The position numbers and the translations under genes were made by a program. Positions 10,880 through 22,513 of a stretch of 64,000 bases of DNA are shown here, piece by piece. The notes below the pieces were generated by a model that searched no databases, was not told where the DNA came from, and saw nothing but the letters and a program-made list of their open reading frames with translations. Origin of the DNA: Mesostigma viride. Its lineage: Eukaryota; Streptophyta; Mesostigmatophyceae; Mesostigmatales; Mesostigmataceae. The number at the start of each line of letters is the position of its first letter. Within the stretch, counting starts at the first letter, position 1. The DNA lies in NCBI GenBank assembly GCA_009746045.1, contig RPFO01000065.1, positions 9,387,128 to 9,451,127 on the forward strand, in the 5' to 3' direction.

Positions 10880-11420
10880 TACATTCTTACATTAATTAAT
10901 TTATTATTTAATAGACACGTGACTGCGTAAATTCTTACATATTAGAACTATTTAAAAAAAATTAAATTATAACATGCCTCCGTTGGGATATTAGAACTAT
11001 ACCGACAGGAGTGCCTGATCAGAATACCGACAATGTAAGCCCTCGAGGGGGCACGTTAACCGGTACTCCCGGCCACGTGGACTATGCAAATATTTCAAAG
11101 AGGCCAAAAATTTGCGCTGTGCAAGTGTATAGTTGGATTGTTAATAAATTAGCACGTGACTGCGTCGGGTGGATGTAATTAGCTATCTGGTTCCTAAATA
11201 CTCGATGCATTAACCCGTATTTTTTTTTTTAGAACACGATATACTACGTTGTAAGCTATTGGAGAGTCACTGAGCATTAACCCCGATGGATGGATGGATG
11301 GATGGGTACGTGCAAGCAGTCCTACCGGTCTAATCTATCTACATCAGCTACCTACGACATCTATCTATCAGCATTCTAACTACAACATCTATCTAGACAG
11401 CCTAACGATGCCCTATAAAC
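10880..11420. repeat. LINE/SINE tail fragments
   Basis: At 10896-10930 there is a TTAA-rich run followed by tagacacgtgactgcg, the LINE tail seen at base 1. At 10965-10990, tataacatgcctccgttggga resembles sequence at 25485 and 28505. At 11147-11170, gcacgtgactgcgtc is another tail fragment. At 11277-11330 the minus strand repeats the ggtaggactg...catccatccatcgggg...gctc.gtgact stretch of 3861-3905. Confidence 0.5.
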
Positions 11421-12700
11421 GGGGATATCATGAGCTAGGAGGGTCAAAACGTTGAAAATAGGAGTTGTATAAGTTATACAGCATCAAACATGCATCAAAC
11501 ATCATGACTGGATGACATAATATGACTGAATCAGGCAGCCATAGCCAAAGCATCATCCACGCTCACAACGTGTTGAGCACATGCCTCGTGGGAAGGGAGG
11601 CACTGGGTTTTCATTCCATAACGTGTGCAATACTGAAAGAAAGAAGCCAGTGTAATGCAAGGCTTGGATAGGTTGAGTGATCCATGAGCTTACATGCAGG
11701 CAAAGATGACGCTGGAATGCATGCTAGCAAATGGTGGCAAGATGCTAACAACGCATGATTATACACCATGATTATGGGCACCTAGCTGATCTTCTTGCAC
11801 AATCAACACAGTATAAACCATCAATATCCAATCCTCACGATATATTCACGGCTTGACGATGTATACAGCACCTAAATACTGCACAACTGCAACCTGCTAT
11901 GGCTGACATGCAAGCAACGTCGAGTAGGATGGCGGTCTTAGAGAGGCTGGGCAGAGGTCGGTAGAAATAAGTGGAAAACTGGCAGAAACTACTATGTATG
12001 ACGAAGACTTGACAAGGGGGAAATTTTGAGGGAATTGGATGGATGAATGAATGAGAGGGAGTGCGGACGAGATGGGGAAGGGGATGATGTCACGATGGAT
12101 AGGTGCAGGGACCGCGGGGGGGACAAATGGAGGGACAGGTGGAGGGGTGGACCGAGGGACATCCTCAACAATCGATGCATTCATGGTAAGTTGAATGACT
12201 GGATAAGAGGGAGTGTGGACGAGATGGAGGTACTAAGGGCGTGAGGGGTGAATGAATTGGTAGAAACGGACAGTTGGAAAGATGGACGGAGGGATGTGGG
12301 CGCACGAACGCTTGAGGGACCATATGCCATCCGGCTCTGCCGATGCAGCTAGCGGCATTATGCGGACCAAGCCCGTGTACAAGGTTGCTATGTTGGAGGA
12401 ATTCGTAGTGTAGGCGGGCTGGGTTGACCGGATGTAAGGACCCTCGGGTGGGACGTCGGAGGCGCGCGCTTGCAAGTAGCAGGTCGAGGATGACGGCAAA
12501 ATCGAGGAAGCGGGGCCTGTGGCATGGCACAAACCATGGAGGTATGATGAGCATGGGCGAGTCGAGGAGGACATGCATGGGATGGGGGCTGAGCAACCGA
12601 AGGCAATCGTACACAAAGGCTCGCGGATGGCACTAACATGATGCAAAAAAGATAAAATGGCACCCAAGGGCAGCACTTAAGGTGGTCCGCAAGGGCAACA
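11421..12700. other. interval without recognised genes
   Basis: Purine-rich sequence from about 12000 to 12300 carries a loosely repeated gagggagtg.ggacgagatgg motif (12055 and 12208). Minus-strand frames here are Ser/Pro/His-rich by composition and not convincing. Nothing recognised. Confidence 0.4.
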
Positions 12701-12701
12701 G

Positions 12702-13004
12702 CTACCTACACGCTCTTTGAAGTAACTGACGAAAAAAAATTCTACTTCTACCCAGCAAATCCCATTTAAAGCGGCGGGTAGACAACAGGACATAAGGCCT
12801 AAGTAAAGACGTACCATCATAATGGAAGCTAGACAGTGCCGAGACACCGCGACCATTGTCGATAAGAATGCCCACGACAGGCGCCAACGATAAGACAACA
12901 ATGCAAACAATCATCGCTACCATGATCGCGGCCTTTCCGCGCAGTCTATAGTTGTCGTGGCCCGGCATCACATCCGGGCCCATCTCTACAAGCTCACCAG
13001 CCAC
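12702..13004 (-). CDS. hypothetical single-pass membrane protein exon
   Basis: A 100-codon frame begins MAGELVEMGPDVMPGHDN and then has a strongly hydrophobic segment of about 22 residues (around positions 28-50: AAIMVAMIVCIVVLSLAP) flanked by basic residues on its N-terminal side, as in a signal anchor. After about residue 55 the composition is no longer distinctive, so the exon may end earlier at a splice donor. No family recognised. It could be a chance frame. Confidence 0.25.
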   Translation of the reverse strand: MAGELVEMGPDVMPGHDNYRLRGKAAIMVAMIVCIVVLSLAPVVGILIDNGRGVSALSSFHYDGTSLLRPYVLLSTRRFKWDLLGRSRIFFRQLLQRACR

Positions 13005-13261
13005 TGGAATGACTGTTCAAAGGGTGACAAGAGTGCGCGGACACCTTTCATGTTCCTACCTTCATGCTCCTTCATGGACAACGGTGCCGGATATCTTGTT
13101 TGAAGGTTCCGTTACAGCGATTTCCCGCCTTGCGCTCTCTGCACTCAGAAGTCTTAATTGTCTTACGCCACGTCCAAACCACTGTTCCAAATTTTTTTTA
13201 CGTGGCCGCCTTGGCATGGTATGGCCCCACTGGCCCCACATCTAGACTTCGCGGTTTTGGC

Positions 13262-13497
13262 AAGTAGGCGCCACTAGGCTGCGGTTTCCGTTCTGTTCGT
13301 CCCTTGTAACGTCGATGCCGGCTCATGCCGCCGCGTATGCATACGGCATTCGTATTAATCGGCCCACACCGTCCCGTTCGTTCCTTCCATTCGTATTTAT
13401 CGACGCGTACCGTACCCTAGCGTCACCCGTCACCCGTCACCGGGTGTTCCCAACACCGGGTGTGATTTCCAAAACCCCTTGCAACTTGCCCGTTGAA
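13262..13497 (-). repeat. Right arm of the widely spaced inverted repeat
   Basis: Reverse complement of 8707-9033. It retains the cgtcacccgtcacccgtcacc triplet and the palindromic gtatgcatac, but lacks the extra 85-base block of the left arm. Confidence 0.7.
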
Positions 13498-13504
13498 ACT
13501 CTAC

Positions 13505-14374
13505 GGCGGAGCCAATTTTCGGAAGAACCTCACCCTTAGGCTTGCAAATTAGGGACAAATTCGGTGGATGGATGGATGTAGGGTTGTACCGAATAGTGTT
13601 CCGAATACCGAATATCCCCCGAATACCGAACCGAACACCGAATATGTTCAGTATACGGCGAACGGTCTGTCCGTCTGAACATATTCGGTATCGGTATCGG
13701 GAGGCAAGCTCTACTTACGAATATGTTCGGTATCGAAATCGGGACACCCTACTATTCGACGAATATATTCGTAGTTCCGAATATCGAATAGTAGTACCCC
13801 TACTAGCGGGCGGCGCAGCCTCCAGCCTCCACTCACCAGCTGGCGCGGTCATGCCTCCGCCGACTCAGAGTTAGGCCAACGCCCAAAAGCTGAATGCACT
13901 ATGCCGGGAAGGCAACTGTGTGTGTGTGTGATACAAAAATTAAATTAAAATTTTAATTTAATTTAATTTAATTTGAATAAGTCTCATTAATATAATTGAT
14001 ACAAGTTGTCTACCTAATACGTTGTAGTGAAATTAGTAGCTACTGTCGTCATTATTCGATCGGCGTCCGAATAGTTCGGAGAACTATTCGGTGTTCGATT
14101 CGGGAAGGGCCCTTCAGCTCCGAACATATTCGGTATCGGTATCGGGAGGCTCCAAATATATTCGGCATCGGGCTCGGGGCACCCCCCTGGTCCGAGTATC
14201 CGATTCGGCAAGCCAAAACGCTATTCGGTACAACCCTAGATGGATGGGTGGATGAACGGATTCACTGGATTGACGGATTTTCATCCCCTATTCCTATGTT
14301 TTCTCACGTGTACGGCCTTATAAGCTTCGCCAATTCTGGCGAACCTAACGGTTCGTCCGAAAATTGGCTCCGCC
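13505..14374. mobile_element. Possible outer TIR element
   Basis: Bases 13505-13528 (ggcggagccaattttcgga followed by agaac) are the inverted complement of 14351-14374 with one mismatch. The pair brackets the hAT-like element at 13579-14238, so an older TIR element may have been its target. No target-site duplication is evident outside these arms. Confidence 0.45.
13579..14238. mobile_element. hAT-like non-autonomous element (MITE)
   Basis: The ends are tagggttgtaccgaatag and its exact complement. GATGGATG stands directly outside both (13571-13578 and 14239-14246), an 8-bp duplication as made by hAT transposases. The element is 660 bp with no transposase, and is dense in ccgaata/tattcgg and ggtatcggtatcggga motifs in both orientations. 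Caveat: the flank is itself a GATG microsatellite, which weakens the duplication as evidence. Confidence 0.7.
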
Positions 14375-14406
14375 TGATTAGTCTATTACCTAACGATATA
14401 CGAAGG

Positions 14407-16126
14407 CAAAATGAAAAAAGTTAAAACGTTAGCCGCCGACAATCTGGAGCGTACGATGATGGATCCAACGGCCGCGATAAACCCGCTAAGTTAGCGGCTC
14501 GGGTCGTCCGTCCAGAATACTACAAAATACTACACATAAACAACCAATCCAAAACAAGCAAACTACGGAAAACAAACGGCCTTCGGCCCCAACGGTCACA
14601 AATCCAACGGAAACGACCCGAAATCGATACATAACACCACCGAAACGACGCAGCCGCAGGCCACGCCGCCGGACGAAAAAAACAAAGTGACGTGCTCCGC
14701 GAGCAATTTGCTGGCTGGCGATGGCAGGAAACGTACGCTAGAAAATTGGGATGGGGAATGCGCAGCCATGGTTTTATACGTCAAAATTTTATGTTTGAAG
14801 AGCAAGTACGAAATTTTCTGAGCTGGAGGTGCGTCAACGGAGTGATACCTGCGTGGGAGAGGTCCGCGTCGCTATGGCGACCTGGAAATGGAATGTCGTT
14901 GTAGATTTAGGTATTGTAGTATCATGCTTAATTGCTTTACGTACTGGGTGCCTAGTAAAATCAGTTTGCTGTTCGTGGAAGGCGTGGGGCCGACGAGTTT
15001 CTGGTGTCATCATATTGGAAAGAACTCTGGATTTTTTGCCACGGGACGTAACTGGCGATGCCGATGGTGAGGCGTACTACCTACCGGGGTACTACCTGCT
15101 CTCTTTCTGATGCATTTTCATGGTTGCGTTCTTTCCATTTCGCCGAATCCATCTAGTCGCAGACATAGCGTAGCGTTGCGTTTTATTAGCCGTGCAGGAC
15201 GCCATCTTCATGGTCCTTCGAATGTCCTGTGTGAACGTCCGTTGCCCAAGGATCTGTGATGCTTTTTTCTGGAATATGCTGGGCTTGGAAAGCCCCTCTG
15301 GATGCTTGCTGTCACGGGTTTGGGGCGTCATTTACATTCATGGTGCTTTCTGCGTAGCTGCTGACTTGCTTCGCACGTGGATTTTCACTGGACTGAAGAG
15401 CGCGTCTGCTAGCATGTTTACGTGGTGTATAAGGTGATCAATCAACTATTTGTTTATTATATGTTGACAATAGATATATGTTGTTTATTATATGTTGACA
15501 ATAGAAGGTGTGTTATATATTTCTTCATCAAGCATGTCAAAAGTAATCTCCACTCGCTTACAACCTGAATTTTGCTTTGCTGGGTCTGCTGTGTTTGTGT
15601 CTCACTGTGCAGGCTATCCCCTTGGTTGATCAACCAGCGGGTGCTTTTTGGTGGCAGCGGGGCCTTATACTCTTCTTGGCGTTTTTCATCCATGGCATGT
15701 CAACCAACGCATGCATGCCAGCCCCTAAACAAGAAAACACTAAGTCACCAAAGAATGGAATTCAGGGCATGGTCATGAGCAGGGTAACAGCAGCATTAAT
15801 ATTAAATGGGCATGATGTCAACAGGAAAACACTAAGTCACGTGAGGGAAGTCTTTTTATGATCCCAAACAGCCTGGACGTGGCCGTGTGCCGAATTAATT
15901 TGTGTAGTCCGCGCATTTCCGGCGCAAGTCGCCGGCCGGACCTTGTGACAGCGCCAGAATAATTATTAACATTGTATGACTTTTGTAGGTAGAAAAATGT
16001 CTGTGGAGACGCTGTGCGTCGCGCTTAAATATTTTAATATAATTTTAATGAAAAGTTTGAAATGTTTCGTAAACCTTACCTAAGCTTAGCCGCTAGGCGG
16101 CTAAGCTTAGCCAAACCACATGTGCA
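14407..16126. repeat. 1,720-bp tandem unit, copy 1
   Basis: The unit begins caaaatgaaaaaagttaaaacg and ends aaaccacatgtgca. It carries a 14-bp-arm palindrome (ctaagcttagccgc, loop tag) near its end and an internal short direct repeat of ttgtttattatatgttgacaatag near 15450-15505. Open frames of 60-94 codons occur on both strands, but none matches a family and one is disrupted by an indel in copy 3. Confidence 0.95.
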
Positions 16127-17846
16127 CAAAATGAAAAAAGTTAAAACGTTAGCCGCCGACAATCTGGAGCGTACGATGATGGATCCAACGGCCGCGATAA
16201 ACCCACTAAGTTAGCGGCTCGGGTCGTCCGTCCAGAATACTACAAAATACTACACATAAACAACCAATCCAAAACAAGCAAACTACGGAAAACAAACGGC
16301 CTTCGGCCCCAACGGTCACAAATCCAACGGAAACGACCCGAAATCGATACATAACACCACCGAATCGACGCAGCCGCAGGCCACGCCGCCGGACGAAAAA
16401 AACAAAGTGACGTGCTCCGCGAGCAATTTGCTGGCTGGCGATGGCAGGAAACGTACGCTAGAAAATTGGGATGGGGAATGCGCAGCCATGGTTTTATACG
16501 TCAAAATTTTATGTTTGAAGAGCAAGTACGAAATTTTCTGAGCTGGAGGTGCGTCAACGGAGTGATACCTGCGTGGGAGAGGTCCGCGTCGCTATGGCGA
16601 CCTGGAAATGGAATGTCGTTGTAGATTTAGGTATTGTAGTATCATGCTTAATTGCTTTACGTACTGGGTGCCTAGTAAAATCAGTTTGCTGTTCGTGGAA
16701 GGCGTGGGGCCGACGAGTTTCTGGTGTCATCATATTGGAAAGAACTCTGGATTTTTTGCCACGGGACGTAACTGGCGATGCCGATGGTGAGGCGTACTAC
16801 CTACCGGGGTACTACCTGCTCTCTTTCTGATGCATTTTCATGGTTGCGTTCTTTCCATTTCGCCGAATCCATCTAGTCGCAGACATAGCGTAGCGTTGCG
16901 TTTTATTAGCCGTGCAGGACGCCATCTTCATGGTCCTTCGAATGTCCTGTGTGAACGTCCGTTGCCCAAGGATCTGTGATGCTTTTTTCTGGAATATGCT
17001 GGGCTTGGAAAGCCCCTCTGGATGCTTGCTGTCACGGGTTTGGGGCGTCATTTACATTCATGGTGCTTTCTGCGTAACTGCTGACTTGCTTCGCACGTGG
17101 ATTTTCACTGGACTGAAGAGCGCGTCTGCTAGCATGTTTACGTGGTGTATAAGGTGATCAATCAACTATTTGTTTATTATATGTTGACAATAGATATATG
17201 TTGTTTATTATATGTTGACAATAGAAGGTGTGTTATATATTTCTTCATCAAGCATGTCAAAAGTAATCTCCACTCGCTTACAACCTGAATTTTGCTTTGC
17301 TGGGTCTGCTGTGTTTGTGTCTCACTGTGCAGGCTATCCCCTTGGTTGATCAACCAGCGGGTGCTTTTTGGTGGCAGCGGGGCCTTATACTCTTCTTGGC
17401 GTTTTTCATCCATGGCATGTCAACCAACGCATGCATGCCAGCCCCTAAACAAGAAAACACTAAGTCACCAAAGAATGGAATTCAGGGCATGGTCATGAGC
17501 AGGGTAACAGCAGCATTAATATTAAATGGGCATGATGTCAACAGGAAAACACTAAGTCACGTGAGGGAAGTCTTTTTATGATCCCAAACAGCCTGGACGT
17601 GGCCGTGTGCCGAATTAATTTGTGTAGTCCGCGCATTTCCGGCGCAAGTCGCCGGCCGGACCTTGTGACAGCGCCAGAATAATTATTAACATTGTATGAC
17701 TTTTGTAGGTAGAAAAATGTCTGTGGAGACGCTGTGCGTCGCGCTTAAATATTTTAATATAATTTTAATGAAAAGTTTGAAATGTTTCGTAAACCTTACC
17801 TAAGCTTAGCCGCTAGGCGGCTAAGCTTAGCCAAACCACATGTGCA
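16127..17846. repeat. 1,720-bp tandem unit, copy 2
   Basis: Exactly the same length as copy 1. Only a handful of substitutions were seen, for example acccactaag here versus acccgctaag in copies 1 and 3, cgaatcgacg versus cgaaacgacg, and gcgtaactg (shared with copy 3) versus gcgtagctg in copy 1. Confidence 0.95.
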
Positions 17847-19567
17847 CAAAATGAAAAAAGTTAAAACGTTAGCCGCCGACAATCTGGAGCGTACGATGAT
17901 GGATCCAACGGCCGCGATAAACCCGCTAAGTTAGCGGCTCGGGTCGTCCGTCCAGAATACTACAAAATACTACACATAAACAACCAATCCAAAACAAGCA
18001 AACTACGGAAAACAAACGGCCTTCGGCCCCAACGGTCACAAATCCAACGGAAACGACCCGAAATCGATACATAACACCACCGAAACGACGCAGCCGCAGG
18101 CCACGCCGCCGGACGAAAAAAACAAAGTGACGTGCTCCGCGAGCAATTTGCTGGCTGGCGATGGCAGGAAACGTACGCTAGAAAATTGGGATGGGGAATG
18201 CGCAGCCATGGTTTTATACGTCAAAATTTTATGTTTGAAGAGCAAGTACGAAATTTTCTGAGCTGGAGGTGCGTCAACGGAGTGATACCTGCGTGGGAGA
18301 GGTCCGCGTCGCTATGGCGACCTGGAAATGGAATGTCGTTGTAGATTTAGGTATTGTAGTATCATGCTTAATTGCTTTACGTACTGGGTGCCTAGTAAAA
18401 TCAGTTTGCTGTTCGTGGAAGGCGTGGGGCCGACGAGTTTCTGGTGTCATCATATTGGAAAGAACTCTGGATTTTTTGCCACGGGACGTAACTGGCGATG
18501 CCGATGGTGAGGCGTACTACCTACCGGGGTACTACCTGCTCTCTTTCTGATGCATTTTCATGGTTGCGTTCTTTCCATTTCGCCGAATCCATCTAGTCGC
18601 AGACATAGCGTAGCGTTGCGTTTTATTAGCCGTGCAGGACGCCATCTTCATGGTCCTTCGAATGTCCTGTGTGAACGTCCGTTGCCCAAGGATCTGTGAT
18701 GCTTTTTTCTGGAATATGCTGGGCTTGGAAAGCCCCTCTGGATGCTTGCTGTCACGGGTTTGGGGCGTCATTTACATTCATGGTGCTTTCTGCGTAACTG
18801 CTGACTTGCTTCGCACGTGGATTTTCACTGGACTGAAGAGCGCGTCTGCTAGCATGTTTACGTGGTGTATAAGGTGATCAATCAACTATTTGTTTATTAT
18901 ATGTTGACAATAGATATATGTTGTTTATTATATGTTGACAATAGAAGGTGTGTTATATATTTCTTCATCAAGCATGTCAAAAGTAATCTCCACTCGCTTA
19001 CAACCTGAATTTTGCTTTGCTGGGTCTGCTGTGTTTGTGTCTCACTGTGCAGGCTATCCCCTTGGTTGATCAACCAGCGGGTGCTTTTTGGTGGCAGCGG
19101 GGCCTTATACTCTTCTTGGCGTTTTTCATCCATGGCATGTCAACCAACGCATGGCATGCCAGCCCCTAAACAAGAAAACACTAAGTCACCAAAGAATGGA
19201 ATTCAGGGCATGGTCATGAGCAGGGTAACAGCGGCATTAATATTAAATGGGCATGATGTCAACAGGAAAACACTAAGTCACGTGAGGGAAGTCTTTTTAT
19301 GATCCCAAACAGCCTGGACGTGGCCGTGTGCCGAATTAATTTGTGTAGTCCGCGCATTTCCGGCGCAAGTCGCCGGCCGGACCTTGTGACAGCGCCAGAA
19401 TAATTATTAACATTGTATGACTTTTGTAGGTAGAAAAATGTCTGTGGAGACGCTGTGCGTCGCGCTTAAATATTTTAATATAATTTTAATGAAAAGTTTG
19501 AAATGTTTCGTAGACCTTACCTAAGCTTAGCCGCTAGGCGGCTAAGCTTAGCCAAACCACATGTGCA
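17847..19567. repeat. 1,720-bp tandem unit, copy 3 (one base longer)
   Basis: Differs from the others by one inserted G near 19153 (atggcatgcc versus atgcatgcc) and few substitutions. The array ends cleanly at cacatgtgca, after which the sequence becomes tcgaatagtc. Confidence 0.95.
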
Positions 19568-19570
19568 CAT

Positions 19571-19646
19571 CGAATAGTCTCAAAAAAAAAAAACATCCAT
19601 CAAGATCCAGAGTCTCAAAAAAAAAAAACATCCATCAAGATCCAGA
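19571..19646. repeat. Short direct duplication with A-runs
   Basis: The block tctcaaaaaaaaaaaacatc plus catcaagatccagag occurs twice in tandem immediately after the 1.72-kb array. Confidence 0.85.
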
Positions 19647-19649
19647 GGG

Positions 19650-20730
19650 AGATCATGCGCTTGGCACTTGACAAAACTCACGGTTGTTGGAACCTGCACC
19701 TACGGGTTATTACGGGCCTCCCATTGGTTAATAAAAAATACCCATTTACCCTTGATTTACCCGGAAATTTCGTAGTGGCCGAGGATGTGCGCTGTAGTTG
19801 GCGATGGTTGACTTTTCTGCCCGGCCAAATGTAGTCACATCTCGCGCCCAGGTACTTGCGTGGATAACTATGCGGGGCAGCAAACGTGGCTGCCCGCCGT
19901 CGAAAGTTTCGATTGTCTTTATGGTTGCGAACAAGCTGCTTTACGCCGCATGGATAGTCCTGTTTTTGCTGGCCCCTCAAGTCCAAGGAAGAAAACGCAT
20001 CCCGGGGGAAATGCCGACAAAAATAGTAAGTACTTGCATATGTTCCATCAGGAGGAAGGTTGCCAACATTATTACACCTTCCCGTAGCTGCTCGCTCGGG
20101 GACTTTGCTGCCTAGGCTTCGCGAGAACCACCCTCGCACCGGGGGCCGGTTGGCCCATACCGAGGCAGGGCGTCAGGCTTCATTCGGAACGCGTCGTTTA
20201 CCCTCTCATTCGGCACAATATTCAATTATATATTGTATATGATGCGTTGTACAAGCAGTGCTCTTTCCGCCGTGGATAGTAAACATTCAAACAGCTAGCG
20301 GGGCCCTTGGTGCAGGCCCATGGAGCTGGCGGTTATGGCGAATGCATAATCGATATCCTCCCTCTACGGTTCCATTCACGGATGTATACCCACTCGCCCC
20401 CACCCTCGCTCACACCTCCACCCCCATTCCCACCCAAAGGCACCTGGCGTGCACCTCTACCCTGACATCCACCCCCACGCCATGAGGATGCATACTCGCC
20501 TGCTGAATGCCACGCCGCATGCCTCCTGTTTTTGCCATGTTTGATGCCCCCCGACACAACGTGCTCAATGCCATGCTGCGCTGCCACACAACGTGCCCCA
20601 CGCCAATGATGCTGCCCAAGTTATATAACGTTATATACGTCAGTTCTATGGTGCTAATTGATATTACATGTTCAATGCCACGATGCGTGCAGTAATGTGT
20701 TTCACGCATGGATGCCTTATCGGCGCCATC
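19650..20730. other. interval without recognised genes
   Basis: A 153-codon minus-strand frame at 19678-20139 and overlapping plus-strand frames were read; none shows a domain or biased coding composition. Nothing else recognised. Confidence 0.4.
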
Positions 20731-20732
20731 TA

Positions 20733-20802
20733 CTCATGCGCGCTGCGACGTGTTTCGATGCCGTCTACTCATGCGCGCTGCGACGTGTTTCTATGCCACG
20801 TG
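20733..20802. repeat. Tandem duplication, about 36-bp unit
   Basis: The stretch tctactcatgcgcgctgcga plus cgtgttt occurs twice in succession, followed by c.atgcc. Confidence 0.8.
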
Positions 20803-20905
20803 GATGTGCCTGCCCCTGATCGCAGCGCATTCATTCGGACGAGTTAAAGACATACTGGGGCACGCACGAGGCACGGCTGTGGCCCAAGCCCGTGAGTGAT
20901 GAAGT

Positions 20906-21042
20906 GTGTGCAGAGGGGGGACACCCGTGCGTGGAGGCATGCACAGAGGGGGGGACACCCGTGCGTGGAGGCATGCACAGAGGGGGGGACACCCGTGCGT
21001 GGAAGCATGTGCAGAGGGGGGGACACCCGTGCGTGGAAGTTT
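20906..21042. repeat. Minisatellite, about 34-bp unit, four copies
   Basis: Units of gcagaggggggacacccgtg plus cgtggaggcat with one-base variations. Frames across it are repetitive artefacts (PCVEACTEGGT-like). There are no unique spacers, so it is not a CRISPR array. Confidence 0.85.
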
Positions 21043-21854
21043 CAGTTCAGTTTTGTTTATTTCCCACGCCGGCTGTGCCGACAGAGATGTAAGTGAGTGA
21101 TTAATACATATAAATTTATTAGTGATCCAGCGGCTGGTCCCGCCTGAGTGGAAGTACTAGTAGCTGACTTGTGAGTGGATGTACCAGTGGCAGAGGGTGA
21201 AAAACTCGTTTGTGGAACTGGTAGCAGAAATCGGTAGGAAAACGTGTCTGGCAAACCAAAGGTTTGCCGAAGGGAAATTAACCCAGGAGTGAAAGTACTA
21301 GGAGAGGGCGGCCTAGCTGCATGGGTAGGGTGGAGGAACGCCGTGAGTGGGAAGGCTGGGCGAAGTGTCGTGAATGGAACTACCGTTGGTAGGTATCTTG
21401 TCTTGTCCGTGGCAGTAGCAAAGGGAAGAAACAATGAGGGAAAGTGAAGGTGACAGAGGGGTCGTAACCAGTGACTGGAACTGGTGGAGGAGGTGGAGAA
21501 AGATGGAGACGCGTGCGGGCATCTAGCAGACTCAGGGGGGCTACCATGGCGACAGTGCATGTCATGTCTGCGGCGGCGGTGCAAATAGGCCCCTCTGGGT
21601 ATATTGGGATCCGGTCATCTTCCTTATTCACTCTTGTGCCATGGCTCCAGTGTTTTTCAACGGGTCGGTCTCCGTACCTGATGTTAATCATCCCACGTAC
21701 TTTGGTACGTCTTTACTCTTCTAGGGCTTGGCAAGGCAACAGGGGTCGGTCTCCGTACCTTGTTGTTCTAGTTTTGGCACACATCACGTCTCAGAACCAC
21801 TGCATGGCTTGATCCTCACATGGGCGCCCCATGGGTGTCCACTTTGTACCGGCC
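21043..21854. other. interval without recognised genes
   Basis: Contains a twice-occurring gggtcggtctccgtacct (about 21662 and 21742). Frames on both strands lack recognisable domains. Confidence 0.4.
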
Positions 21855-22024
21855 AAATCGGATGTGCGTCAGGGCGCGCCCTTCTCTAATTATTGTGTGT
21901 TAATCTTGTCATATCTCTAATTGCCCTCAATTCTTACACAATAATCAAATCGGATGTGCGTCAGGGCGCGCCCTTCTCTAATTATTGTGTTCTAATCCAG
22001 TCATATCTCTAATTGCCCTCAATT
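21855..22024. repeat. 92-bp direct duplication upstream of the GT29 gene
   Basis: The block beginning aaatcggatgtgcgtcaggg occurs at 21855 and again at 21947, each followed by cgcgcccttctctaattatt and, further on, catatctctaattgccctcaatt. It lies immediately before the open frame of the sialyltransferase-like gene and may include its promoter or part of an upstream intron. Confidence 0.8.
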
Positions 22025-22026
22025 AA

Positions 22027-22470
22027 CACACCAAGTTTGTGGGTGTCCTTGTTCGGTTGTCACTCTCTGCCTCTTCTGCGTGTGCGGTGCAGCCCTTGAC
22101 GGGGGCATCCCGACAACGCGGGGCGGCATCAGCGACCCAACAACCCAGCCCAACTCCCCTGTCCTCGGATCTCACACTCCAAAGCTTGGACAAGGCTTTC
22201 GCTAAAGTTAACGGCCCCGACCGCAGACGAATTAGCCGCCGTAGCCCGCCCCCGCCCGCCTTCGACTACTTGCACGAGAAGCCTTGGAATTTCACCCAGT
22301 GTATCTGTTACAAGCCGCAGGCAAGTACCAGCATATCGCCATCCGTTTCTCCCGCTACCCGTCCCGGTGGACTGATTGCGAATACTGTCATGAGCGGCAG
22401 AAACGCCATCAAGAATAGCACGCTATCCTTGGCATCATCATCGTCGTCGTCGTCGTCATCATCAGCACCG

Positions 22471-22513
<43 letters not shown>

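Noticed and set aside
15577..15861. 94-codon frame with a signal-peptide-like start in each 1.72-kb unit
   Set aside because: A one-base insertion in copy 3 breaks the frame, no family match, and neighbouring frames of similar length overlap it.
20906..21042. CRISPR-like look of the 34-bp minisatellite (also at 35046 and 59172)
   Set aside because: Units are contiguous with no unique spacers, and the genome is eukaryotic.
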